Under the pieces are notes generated by a model. The model was given only the letters and a program-made list of their open reading frames with translations. It did not search any database and was not told the origin of the DNA. Position numbers and translations under genes: made by a program. A stretch of 38,348 nucleotides of DNA from IMG/VR virus record IMGVR_UViG_3300035181_000817, positions 1 to 38,348 of that record. One strand, written 5' to 3'. The stretch's first letter is position 1. Each line of letters starts with the position of its first letter. The DNA is from a virus. Positions 9,334 through 16,734 of this stretch are shown here, in pieces.

Positions 9334-10382
9334 TGGCAATCATCAACCCATTGACCTACACGATCTCAAACGGCGATCCGGTTGACGCGACGCCGGTTCA
9401 AGCAAACTTCACGCAGATCGTGCAGGATGTTAACGCGAACGCCGCCTCTGTAGACGGCGACCCTTCGCAGCAGTTTCTTGTCGCTACTACGAGTAACCCG
9501 GCAGGGGCGGTGCCGCTCGCTCAGGCGCAGCAACAGTTTGCCGCGTTGAACGGCTCTGCAAGCAACCAGTTTGCAGTAGCGAACGCGACGGCAGCGAGCC
9601 AAGCGGTTAATTGGGCGCAGGCCGGAACGCAGGTCTTGGCTCCTGCAACAAGCGCCGCAATTACGCCGGTTGCGTTTAGCACTTTAGTTCTGCCGGGCTT
9701 CTCGGCTGCGGGGACGATCACCGTTAACCCAGGGTCGTTCACCGGCCAACGGGTTCGTGTGTATGGCTGCGCCTATACGGTTACAGTGCAAACCAACGTA
9801 TCCAGCGGCTTCCCTGCGCTCTTTTTCCCGGACGGAAGCTCAAGCTACGCGTGGAACAATTACGGCACTAATCAGGCCATCGAGATGGTTTGGGACGGCG
9901 TTAACTGGCGATCCACGACTGTTGGTCAGGTCGTCGCTGCGGCGGCAAGCGCGTCAAACCAAGTCGTTACTTTGGGGCAAGCGAACGGCCTTTACGCTCC
10001 CGTTGCAGGCAACGCTGCGCAGACTTTTGCGGTGGCGAATGCGTCAGCGAGCAACCAGGCAGTGAATTTAGGACAACTGCAATCCGCAGGTGTTAACACT
10101 GCTGGGCACCTCACAAATGTCCAGCTAACTGCGCCTAACCGTGCGTTAAGCACAACTTACTACAACACCACAGGTTACACAATGTGGGTGTGGGTGACTT
10201 GTCAAACATACAACAGCGCGGCGGTCTATTCTGTTGTTAATGGATACACTATAAACAACGGTGTTGCGCCCAACGGTAGTGACGTGTCGGCCTTTTTTGT
10301 TGTTCCTAATGGCGGCAGCTACCAAGTGTATATAGGGCAAAGCAACAACGGTTCTATATCGTCTTGGGTTGAGTGGTATTAA
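9333..10382 (+). CDS. Tail fibre protein 1 (paralogue of the protein at 10939)
   Basis: 349 residues. The N-terminus (NPLTYTISNGDPVDATPVQA, then NFTQI) is a typical podovirus fibre anchor. Residues ~81-216 form a module nearly identical to residues ~49-184 of tail fibre 2, including LVLPGFSAAGTITVNPGSF and the DGSSSYAW-TNQAIE-VWDGVNWR series. The C-terminal ~130 residues are unrelated to fibre 2 except for the final aromatic-Glu-Tyr ending, and likely form the receptor-contacting tip. Translation is coupled to the nozzle gene. Confidence 0.8.
   Translation: MAIINPLTYTISNGDPVDATPVQANFTQIVQDVNANAASVDGDPSQQFLVATTSNPAGAVPLAQAQQQFAALNGSASNQFAVANATAASQAVNWAQAGTQVLAPATSAAITPVAFSTLVLPGFSAAGTITVNPGSFTGQRVRVYGCAYTVTVQTNVSSGFPALFFPDGSSSYAWNNYGTNQAIEMVWDGVNWRSTTVGQVVAAAASASNQVVTLGQANGLYAPVAGNAAQTFAVANASASNQAVNLGQLQSAGVNTAGHLTNVQLTAPNRALSTTYYNTTGYTMWVWVTCQTYNSAAVYSVVNGYTINNGVAPNGSDVSAFFVVPNGGSYQVYIGQSNNGSISSWVEWY
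9573..9980 (+). repeat. Shared fibre module, copy A
   Basis: About 408 bp in tail fibre 1 that aligns without gaps at an offset of 1,510 bp with 11083-11490 in tail fibre 2. Differences are scattered, many at third positions. It marks a gene duplication with later exchange of the distal tips. Confidence 0.85.
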
Positions 10383-10392
10383 GGGGTCAACT

Positions 10393-10923
10393 ATGCAATT
10401 CTTTATAGACACTGTAACGAACGCGGTTCATGCGTTTGAGGACAACGTTGTCGTCAAAGAGGCGGACGGCGTTTATTCGTTCGCCGCTCCAAACGGCGAC
10501 ATTCTAAATGTGCCAGCAACGCTGCAGCCTTACACTCCGCCCGCTCCGACGAGTGAGGAGTTGACCGCGCAGGCGCAAGACAAACAGATCGCTGCGCTCT
10601 ACGCCGCCTACCAACAGGCTGTCCAGCAGCCGGTGAGCTACACCAGCGAGGGCGGCGCGGCCAAGACTTATCAAGCCGATCCAGACAGCGTAGCAAACTT
10701 GACGCGGATGCTTCTGGCTTTTGGCGCAACGCAGGCTGTTCCACCGGGCTTTTACTGGGTGGCGGCTGACAACGCGAAGGTGCCGTTTACCTATGCCGAC
10801 CTACAGGGCTTGGCGCAAGCAATCGGCACACAAGGCGAAGCGGCGTTCCAGCACTTGCAGGCGCTTAAAGATCAAGTGCGTGCGGCTACGTCTGTCGCGG
10901 CGGTTGAAGCTATTACGTGGTGA
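10393..10923 (+). CDS. DUF4376-type protein between the two fibres (probable fibre chaperone or accessory)
   Basis: 176 residues. It has the features of DUF4376-type phage proteins: a short beta N-terminus, a PYTPPAPTSEELTAQAQDKQ linker and helix, GGAAKTYQADPDSVANLTRM, a VPPGFYWVAADNAKVPFTYA segment, then a Gln/Ala-rich helix ending in AVEAITW. Such genes commonly sit beside tail fibre genes and are thought to assist fibre assembly. The ATG at 10393 is chosen over one at 10369 because AAGGGG lies just upstream of it and the upstream start overlaps fibre 1. Confidence 0.75.
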   Translation: MQFFIDTVTNAVHAFEDNVVVKEADGVYSFAAPNGDILNVPATLQPYTPPAPTSEELTAQAQDKQIAALYAAYQQAVQQPVSYTSEGGAAKTYQADPDSVANLTRMLLAFGATQAVPPGFYWVAADNAKVPFTYADLQGLAQAIGTQGEAAFQHLQALKDQVRAATSVAAVEAITW

Positions 10924-10938
10924 GTTGAGGATTAAGTC

Positions 10939-11784
10939 ATGGCCGTCGTTAATCCACTTCCATACACGATTCAGAACGGGCAGGCGGTTGATGCCGTCCC
11001 GGTCATGGCGAACTTCAACCAGATTGTCAGCAATGTCAACGCCAACGCCGCCCCCGTTGCAGGCAACGCCTCGCAGACCTTCGCAGTAGCGAACGCGACG
11101 GCGGCGAGCCAAGCGGTTAATTGGGCGCAGGCCGGAACGCAAGTTTTGACCCCCGCGGCAAGCAGCACAATTACGCCGGTTGCGTTCAACACCCTGGTTC
11201 TGCCGGGTTTCTCGGCTGCGGGGACGATCACCGTCAACCCCGGTTCGTTCACCGGCCAACGGGTTCGCGTGTATGGTTGCGGCTATACGGTCACAGTGCA
11301 GACCAACGTAGCCAGCGGCTTCCCTGCGCTCTTTTTCCCGGATGGGAGCTCAAGCTATGCCTGGGCCAACTACAACACTAACCAGGCTATCGAGGTGGTT
11401 TGGGACGGCGTTAACTGGCGGGCCACAACTACGGGCAAGACCGTCGCTGCGTCAGCAAGCGCGTCAAACCAAGTCGTTACTTTGGGGCAAGTCGCAACAC
11501 CATCCAATCTTGGATACAGCAACGTCACAGGCTCTCGTGCCATTGGGACGACCTACACCAATTCCACCGGTCGCCCCTTGCTCGTCCAAGTTGAGGTTTA
11601 TACGGCGGCGACTGCTGGTGCCGGCACGCGGATTCTTGTCAACGGCACTGAAGTTTCGTGCTTCTATACCCCCGTAGCGGTATCGACATACGGTGTGATG
11701 ACGGCAGTTGTGCCGCCCGGCCAGACTTATCAGGTTGCAAACGCATCTGGCTCCAACTCAATTGCCGTCTGGCAGGAATACTAA
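10939..11784 (+). CDS. Tail fibre protein 2 (paralogue of the protein at 9333)
   Basis: 281 residues with the same anchor pattern as fibre 1 (NPLPYTIQNGQAVDAVPVMA) and the shared module at residues ~49-184. The tip (residues 185-281) differs: it contains RAIGTTYTNSTGRPLLVQVE, a VNGTEV turn, VVPPGQTYQV and a terminal WQEY, a pattern seen in many phage fibre tips. Ribosome site GAGG. Two fibres with a common stalk and different tips suggest that two receptors, or alternative fibres, are used on one virion. Confidence 0.8.
   Translation: MAVVNPLPYTIQNGQAVDAVPVMANFNQIVSNVNANAAPVAGNASQTFAVANATAASQAVNWAQAGTQVLTPAASSTITPVAFNTLVLPGFSAAGTITVNPGSFTGQRVRVYGCGYTVTVQTNVASGFPALFFPDGSSSYAWANYNTNQAIEVVWDGVNWRATTTGKTVAASASASNQVVTLGQVATPSNLGYSNVTGSRAIGTTYTNSTGRPLLVQVEVYTAATAGAGTRILVNGTEVSCFYTPVAVSTYGVMTAVVPPGQTYQVANASGSNSIAVWQEY
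11083..11490 (+). repeat. Shared fibre module, copy B
   Basis: Second copy of the fibre module at 9573-9980. The copies diverge at the same codon position, just after the VVTLGQ segment, where the tip domains begin. Confidence 0.85.
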
Positions 11785-11847
11785 AATGCGCACATTTCGA
11801 GGTGCAGCAACAGTTTCAGCAGCGCGGGCAGCCACATGGTGAGTGTA

Positions 11848-12213
11848 ATGATGTATCTCAAACTTATCGCCCTCTACCTTGGCCTTGCTTACGCCACTTG
11901 GTTCGCTTTCCTCGCGGTCATGGCGCTTCTTGCAGCACGTAATAGCGGCAAGCTAACTAAAGCAAGTGAAGTGCTTGCCATGCCAATCCTCATCGTCGGG
12001 CAGTTGCTTGACATCAGCCTCAACGTGGCGTCCACTGCCCTGTTCCTCGACTTGCCGCAGGAGTGGATGCTGACCTTCCGATGCGACAGGTATCTTTCTA
12101 TTGCGAATCCTAGTGGGATGGACAGGTATCGTCAGCGTGTTGCCCGTGCGCTGTGTCAGAACCTGCTTGACCCTTTCCAGTCTGGCGGGCACTGCAGAGG
12201 AATCGACCCATGA
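11848..12213 (+). CDS. Phage membrane protein with two transmembrane segments
   Basis: 121 residues from the ATG at 11848 (an in-frame ATG also exists at 11836; a GGTGA motif favours 11848). Two hydrophobic segments, LIALYLGLAYATWFAFLAVM and MPILIVGQLLDISLNVASTA, are followed by a cytoplasmic-like C-terminus with RVARALCQNLLDPFQSGGHC. It starts the run of coupled small genes that leads to the holin, so a lysis-related role is plausible. It resembles conserved small membrane proteins of phages, function unknown. Confidence 0.7.
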   Translation: MMYLKLIALYLGLAYATWFAFLAVMALLAARNSGKLTKASEVLAMPILIVGQLLDISLNVASTALFLDLPQEWMLTFRCDRYLSIANPSGMDRYRQRVARALCQNLLDPFQSGGHCRGIDP

Positions 12214-12389
12214 GCAAGTCTGGTATTAAAATCAACCCTGCCAACAAAGGCAAGCTGCACAAGCCGCTTCACGTCCCCAAAGGCGAGAAAATTCCCGTGG
12301 CGAAGCTAGAAAAAGCAAAACATTCCCCTAGCCCCGTAACGCGCAAGCGGGCCACTTTCGCGCTCAACGCAAAGAAGTGGGCAAAATGA
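12210..12389 (+). CDS. Small basic conserved phage protein
   Basis: 59 residues, starting at an ATG that overlaps the previous stop (ATGA). Sequence features: IKINPANKGKLHKPLHVPKG, then alternating Lys/Pro, and an RKRATFALNAKKW ending. Small proteins with this NPxNKGKLH...GEKIP...RKRATFA pattern recur in many phage genomes, usually near structural or lysis genes, with no known function. Its strong basic charge suggests nucleic acid binding, which is inference. Confidence 0.8.
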   Translation: MSKSGIKINPANKGKLHKPLHVPKGEKIPVAKLEKAKHSPSPVTRKRATFALNAKKWAK

Positions 12390-12493
12390 TCGGCGATCTG
12401 TTCTACGTTCTCTTGCTGGCGGCGGTTTTTATTGCGGGCGAGCTTGTTCTTCGACGATACCTAAAACGCCGCTATGGATCACGACAAGATTGA
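12386..12493 (+). CDS. Small single-span membrane protein of the lysis region
   Basis: 35 residues. One hydrophobic span, LFYVLLLAAVFIAGELVL, is followed by a short basic tail RRYLKRRYGSRQ. It overlaps the genes on both sides (ATGA with the previous one, 20 bp into the holin), typical of a tightly coupled lysis cassette. It could be a small holin partner or regulator; it lacks the features of a spanin. Named function not assigned. Confidence 0.6.
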   Translation: MIGDLFYVLLLAAVFIAGELVLRRYLKRRYGSRQD

Positions 12494-12761
12494 TTTTTCG
12501 TTTTTTGCTTGGTCGTCCGTCCTCGGCGCGTTGATCGGGCTAGGCCAAATCCTCGACTCCGCCGAGCAACTATCCTGGCGTGTCGTCGTGGGGCGTGCGC
12601 TCGTGTCGGCAGGGCTGGCGTCAACCGCCCCGGCGCTTCTGGCGTGGTTCCCTCAGATGCCTCGCATGGCCGAGTTTGCGTTTGCAGCAGTGCTTGCCAG
12701 CCTCGGCACTTCTGCGCTTCAATCTCTCGTGCGCCGGTTACTGCTCGGGCGCAATAACTAG
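12474..12761 (+). CDS. Putative holin (LydA-like)
   Basis: 95 residues with FFAWSSVLGALIGLGQILDS and VVVGRALVSAGLASTAPALL hydrophobic segments, then AEFAFAAVLASLGTSALQSL and a basic RRLLLGRN tail: three spans, as in the LydA-like phage holin family. Holins permeabilise the inner membrane to release or activate the endolysin. The start lies inside the preceding small membrane gene. The endolysin is 2.6 kb downstream, after two virion genes and a fibre, an unusual separation. Confidence 0.7.
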   Translation: MDHDKIDFSFFAWSSVLGALIGLGQILDSAEQLSWRVVVGRALVSAGLASTAPALLAWFPQMPRMAEFAFAAVLASLGTSALQSLVRRLLLGRNN

Positions 12762-12769
12762 GAGCTACT

Positions 12770-13168
12770 ATGGCCGTCCAATACTCGACCACACACCGCA
12801 CCAACGCTATGACTGATTTGGTCACGCAGTTGGGGTCTACAGGCTATTTGCTGATCTACACTGGCTCACCGCCCGCCAACTGCGCAGCGTCCGCTACAGG
12901 CACGCTGCTCGTGTCGTTGCCTATGTCGTCAACGGCGGGCACGGTGTCGAACGGCGTTCTGACGTTTAATGCGTTTACAACCACAAACGCCGCCGCGTCT
13001 GGCACCGCAGGTTACTATCGTCTTTGCACTTCTTCGGCGGGCACAACGTGCGTCAGCCAAGGCGTTTGTGGCACCAGCGGCGCGGACTTGAACCTGACTT
13101 CGACGTCCATCACGGCGGGCCAACCGGTTAGTGTCACAAGCTGGACGATTACGGCTTACGGCGCATAA
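12770..13168 (+). CDS. Putative minor virion protein
   Basis: 132 residues with an AGGAG ribosome site. Begins with STTHRTNAMTDLV, then GYLLIYTGSPPANCAASATG, followed by Ser/Thr/Ala-rich beta strands and a terminal VTSWTITAYGA. This pattern resembles small beta-sandwich proteins that recur in phage tail regions. A virion role is inferred from composition and position between holin and fibre. Confidence 0.65.
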   Translation: MAVQYSTTHRTNAMTDLVTQLGSTGYLLIYTGSPPANCAASATGTLLVSLPMSSTAGTVSNGVLTFNAFTTTNAAASGTAGYYRLCTSSAGTTCVSQGVCGTSGADLNLTSTSITAGQPVSVTSWTITAYGA

Positions 13169-13180
13169 TCGGGGCCGGTC

Positions 13181-13987
13181 ATGGCGATCACCACACTCGA
13201 CCAACTGCTGGCGGGGATGTTGCCGCCCGCGTCCATCGCAAAGGCCGCAACACCTACGCTGGTCGCGGGCCGCCCGCAGAGTTTGTTCTACCTCGCCGGC
13301 GCACCGGGCGCGGCTGTTGCGCCGTCCCCTGGTATGTCCGGCGCTGCGCTCACCAGCTATGGCGGCCAAATCCCGTTCCCTGCCGCAGTCGCCGGGAAGA
13401 ACGTCTATCTGGCACGCTTTCAGGCCCAAGCTACCATCGCGGGCACGCTCGTCTTGTGCGACCGGCTCTGGCATAACTCGGGCCTGAACCTGACCGCAAC
13501 AACCGCGCAGACCATCAACTCCGTGGCATGGCCAGCACGCGACGCCAACGGTGCCAGCAGCGGCAGTCAGGTTCTGATCGGCCTTGAGGTTACGACGGCG
13601 ACCGGCTCCGGCACGCCAACCTTTACCATGTCCTACACCAATCAGGCGGGCACGGCTGGTCAGACAGGAACGGGCATTCTGGCCGGCGTAGCATCGTCCG
13701 CCATCGGTTCGTTCTACCCTATGGGCCTAGCCGCTGGCGATACCGGCGTGCAATCGGTGCAGTCGTTCACGCTCTCGGCGACATGGACCTCCGGGGCCGC
13801 CTCGCTAGTCGCCTACCGTGAGGTTGCGCGGCTGGAAATCACGGGGTCGAACGTGCCAGCAGCCGTTGACGCAATCACATCCGGTATGCCGCGCATGTAT
13901 GACGGCAGTGTCCCATTCCTGCTGTTCGTTCCTTCTACCACGACGGCGAGCAATATCAGCGGGCAGGTGGTGTACTCGCAAGGGTAA
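13181..13987 (+). CDS. Putative virion structural protein
   Basis: 268 residues, beta-rich, with SLFYLAGAPGAAVAPSPGMS, GQIPFPAAVAGKNVYLARFQ and a LCDRLWHNSGL segment, then Thr-rich strands and a VPFLLFVPSTTTAS near the end. Similar proteins occur beside fibre genes in other phages; I know no function for them. It follows closely on the previous gene. Confidence 0.65.
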   Translation: MAITTLDQLLAGMLPPASIAKAATPTLVAGRPQSLFYLAGAPGAAVAPSPGMSGAALTSYGGQIPFPAAVAGKNVYLARFQAQATIAGTLVLCDRLWHNSGLNLTATTAQTINSVAWPARDANGASSGSQVLIGLEVTTATGSGTPTFTMSYTNQAGTAGQTGTGILAGVASSAIGSFYPMGLAAGDTGVQSVQSFTLSATWTSGAASLVAYREVARLEITGSNVPAAVDAITSGMPRMYDGSVPFLLFVPSTTTASNISGQVVYSQG

Positions 13988-13990
13988 TCC

Positions 13991-15400
13991 ATGACCGCCG
14001 CCGCGCAGATCAACGGCTGGCTCAAGGCGCGGTATGTCAAACGCAGTGCCGCGCAGGTCTACGCACGCATTGCCTGGGGCGACCTAGACAAAACAGAGGC
14101 GCAGGTTTGGGACGCGTGGATATTCGGCACGACCACAAGCGGCGTCTCCGCAACCGCTGCTCAGACTGACCGCGCAGACACGCAGGCCGCGTCCGGCACG
14201 CTGACTGTTGTTACCCAGGCCGCCCAGACTGACGCCGCAGACACGCAGGCCGCGTCCGGCACGCTGACTGTTGTTACCCAGGCCGCCCAGACTGACGCCG
14301 CAGACACGCAGGCCGCATCGGGCACGCCGACTGTCGTCACCCAGACTGCTCAGGCCGACGCCGCAGACGCTCAGGCCGCATCGGGCACGCTGACTGTCGT
14401 CACCCAGGCCGCTCAGGCTGACGCCGCAGACGCTCAGGCCGCGTCCGGCACGCTGCCTGTATCCGCCCAGGCCGCTCAGGCCGACGCCGCAGACACGCAG
14501 GCCGCATCGGGCACGCTGACTGTCGTCGCCCAAGCCGCCCAGGCTGACGCCGCAGACACGCAGGCCGCATCGGGCACGTTACCTGTATCCGCCCAAGCCG
14601 CCCAGGCCGACGCCGCAGACACGCAGGCCGCGTCAGGCACGCTGACTGTCGTCACCCAGGCCGCCCAGGCCGACGCCGCAGACACGCAGGCCGCGTCCGG
14701 CACGCTGACTGTCGTCGCCCAGGCCGCCCAGGCCGACGCCGCAGACGCTCAGGCCGCGTCCGGCACGCTGGCTGTCGTCACCCAGGCCGCTCAGACTGAC
14801 GCCGCAGACACTCAGCTTACAAGCGGAGTTCTCGGAACCGGCATTGTTGCGGTGCAGGTGGACGCCACGGACACGCAATCCGCGTCGGTTGTTCCTAACC
14901 CGCCCATTGTCATTACGGCGGCACAAGTCAACGGCGCTGACGTTCAGCTTGCGTCCATTAACTTCAGATACAACACGCTGAACGCGGCATACTTGTACGC
15001 TGCGCAACAGGCTGCGCCGCAAAAGTTCTACGCTATATCGCCCCCGCCGCAAGAAAGCACAGCGGTCTATACGCAGTCTGGCGCGTTCACCGTTCCGTCG
15101 TATTCAAATTACTTCCTCGTAAGCGCAACGGCTGCGGGCGGTTCGCCCTACGGCGCGGCAGGACGGCAAACGTCACGGCAACAGTTGCCTGTTGTTGCTG
15201 GCGACGTGCTGACAGTAGCTATTTCGCCGAACGTCACCGTTCAGCGTGGGGGCCAAACACTACTGTCGTTGCTGGATGGTGCAGCGTATGCAAAAGGCAC
15301 GCAAGGCGGCCTACCGCAAGACTCTGGAATTGTCGGGCTTGGCAGTGGGGTCGATCAGGGCGACCCGTTTCCAGCGGCGCTCGTTTTTATTTGGAGTTGA
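13991..15400 (+). CDS. Tail fibre or appendage protein with ten 21-residue repeats
   Basis: 469 residues, ATG preceded by AAGGG. Residues 1-55 are a compact, tryptophan-containing head (WLKARYVKRSAAQVYARIAW). Residues 56-265 are ten tandem copies of a 21-residue unit with consensus AAQxDAADTQAASGTLTVVT followed by Gln, and two degenerate copies follow. Residues ~360-469 form a beta-rich, Gly/Ser-containing tip. The repeat has alternating polar and small residues with few hydrophobics, suiting a trimeric stalk or shaft. Copy number may vary between strains. The gene ends at the endolysin ribosome site. Confidence 0.7.
   Translation: MTAAAQINGWLKARYVKRSAAQVYARIAWGDLDKTEAQVWDAWIFGTTTSGVSATAAQTDRADTQAASGTLTVVTQAAQTDAADTQAASGTLTVVTQAAQTDAADTQAASGTPTVVTQTAQADAADAQAASGTLTVVTQAAQADAADAQAASGTLPVSAQAAQADAADTQAASGTLTVVAQAAQADAADTQAASGTLPVSAQAAQADAADTQAASGTLTVVTQAAQADAADTQAASGTLTVVAQAAQADAADAQAASGTLAVVTQAAQTDAADTQLTSGVLGTGIVAVQVDATDTQSASVVPNPPIVITAAQVNGADVQLASINFRYNTLNAAYLYAAQQAAPQKFYAISPPPQESTAVYTQSGAFTVPSYSNYFLVSATAAGGSPYGAAGRQTSRQQLPVVAGDVLTVAISPNVTVQRGGQTLLSLLDGAAYAKGTQGGLPQDSGIVGLGSGVDQGDPFPAALVFIWS
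14156..14785 (+). repeat. 63-bp tandem repeat array, ten copies
   Basis: In-frame repeat within the fibre gene. Units are highly similar, differing mainly in ACT/GCC (Thr or Ala) and the LTVVTQ versus LPVSAQ endings, which alternate between units. That pattern suggests unequal exchange between units. Partial units continue to about 14817. Confidence 0.9.
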
Positions 15401-15401
15401 T

Positions 15402-15884
15402 ATGTCAACCTTCGACGACGCATTTACTGCCCTCATCGGCAACGAGGGGGGCTACAGCAACAACCCCGCCGACCCTGGCGGTGAGACGATGTGGGGCATC
15501 ACGCAGCGCGTGGCGCGAGCGTATGGATACACGGGCGCGATGGAGGATTTGCCGTTGGAGACGGCGAAGGCTATCGCCAAGGCGAAATACTGGGACGCAT
15601 ACTCGTGCGATAACTTCGACCCGCGTATTGCATTCCAAGTGTTTGATGCGGCGTATAATGGCGGCCAGCCGGCCCTATGGCTACAAAAAGCAGTCGGCGT
15701 GCCGGAGGACGGCATCATTGGCCCTGTAACGATTGCCGCCGTGAACGCTGCCAACCCGTTGCAGGTCATCATGCGGTTCAACAGCTACCGGCTCAGTTAC
15801 TTGACATCGCTTAGTTCGTGGCAGTTCTTTGGGCGCGGGTGGGCGAACCGGATTGCTCGCAATCTTTTACAAGGGGCGCAATGA
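15402..15884 (+). CDS. Endolysin, glycoside hydrolase family 108 (N-acetylmuramidase-type)
   Basis: 160 residues. The NEGGYSNNPADPGGETMWGI signature with catalytic Glu15 is diagnostic of GH108 lysozyme-like endolysins, which cut the peptidoglycan glycan strand. The C-terminal half (ALWLQKAVGVPEDGIIGPVT) is the small peptidoglycan-binding module usually paired with it. No signal peptide or anchor is visible, so export should depend on a holin. The ATG at 15402 sits 5 nt after GGAG. Its stop overlaps the next start (ATGA). Confidence 0.92.
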   Translation: MSTFDDAFTALIGNEGGYSNNPADPGGETMWGITQRVARAYGYTGAMEDLPLETAKAIAKAKYWDAYSCDNFDPRIAFQVFDAAYNGGQPALWLQKAVGVPEDGIIGPVTIAAVNAANPLQVIMRFNSYRLSYLTSLSSWQFFGRGWANRIARNLLQGAQ

Positions 15885-16396
15885 TGAATATCACATGGGC
15901 AGACGTTGGGCGAGCAGTGGGCAGCATCGCCCCGGCTCTTGGCACGGCGCTCGGTGGCCCTGCGGGCGCCGTAGTGGGCAGCTTGGTCGCTTCGGCGCTC
16001 GGGACGAACAATGACCCCGCGTCAGTAAACGCCGCCATCGCCGCAGATCCGACCAATGCGGCCAAAATCATCCAGCTTCAGGCGGAGCACGAAGAAGCCC
16101 TCGCCAAGATGAACCTGGAGTATGAGACTGCGGTCGTCAACGCCCAGGCAGGCGACATTCAGGCCGAAGCGAGGTCAGAGTCCTGGCTTGCGGCGAACTG
16201 GCGGCCCATCCTGATGTTGTCGTTTACGGCGATCATCGTCGTGAACTACCTTGTGCTGCCCGTTGCGCAGTGGTTTGGTGTGACCGAGCCTCCCTTGGTG
16301 CTACCGCCTGATATGTGGGCACTATTAAAAATCGGCGTAGGCGGGTATATTGTGGGCAGGTCTGGAGAAAAAATCGCACGGAGCTTGAAACCATGA
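15881..16396 (+). CDS. Second holin-like membrane protein (GTA_holin_3TM-like)
   Basis: 171 residues. Residues ~8-45 are Gly/Ala-rich and hydrophobic (ALGTALGGPAGAVVGSLVAS), followed by an amphipathic Glu/Ala/Lys helix, then WRPILMLSFTAIIVVNYLVL and LLKIGVGGYIVGRSGEKI. This layout matches the 3TM holin family found with endolysins in phages and gene transfer agents. It overlaps the endolysin by the ATGA junction. It is distinct from the LydA-like protein at 12474, so the phage has two candidate holins. Confidence 0.75.
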   Translation: MMNITWADVGRAVGSIAPALGTALGGPAGAVVGSLVASALGTNNDPASVNAAIAADPTNAAKIIQLQAEHEEALAKMNLEYETAVVNAQAGDIQAEARSESWLAANWRPILMLSFTAIIVVNYLVLPVAQWFGVTEPPLVLPPDMWALLKIGVGGYIVGRSGEKIARSLKP

Positions 16397-16716
16397 TGTC
16401 GCTCAAGGAACAAATCGACCGGGACACGATCCATCATTTTTCGTCGGGGGTCTACGCAAAGCAAATGCTCCTGCCGAAAGGAGCGATTGCGCTGACGCAC
16501 AAGCACAAGTATGACCACTTGAGCATTCTGGCGCAGGGTGCGGTAGTGCTGGAGACGCCCGAAGGGCGGCAACTACTCCGCGCCCCGGTCGCCGTGACCA
16601 TCCGCGCAGGGGTTGCCCACGGCATCATAGCGCTCGAAGATTCTGTTTGGTTTTGCATCCACGCCACGGACGAGACCGACCCCGCCAAGGTTGACGAAGT
16701 CGTCATCCAGAAATAA
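16393..16716 (+). CDS. Small cupin-fold protein
   Basis: 107 residues. The THKHKYDH segment (His36, His38, His42) and GVAHG (His76), separated by a beta-rich stretch, form the two cupin metal-binding motifs. Cupin proteins of this size occur in several phages, with unknown substrate. The start overlaps the holin stop (ATGATG). It sits between lysis and ejection genes, giving no functional hint. An enzymatic or sugar-binding role is possible; neither is shown. Confidence 0.65.
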   Translation: MMSLKEQIDRDTIHHFSSGVYAKQMLLPKGAIALTHKHKYDHLSILAQGAVVLETPEGRQLLRAPVAVTIRAGVAHGIIALEDSVWFCIHATDETDPAKVDEVVIQK

Positions 16717-16734
16717 TCGAACAAGGAGACTGAC

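Noticed and set aside
11786-11842. 18-codon frame between fibre 2 and the membrane protein
   Set aside because: No ribosome site and no recognisable pattern; too short to call without other support.
14084-15052. Antisense frames with GLxVCGVSLSGLGD repeats
   Set aside because: They mirror the 63-bp repeats of the fibre gene; no start signals.
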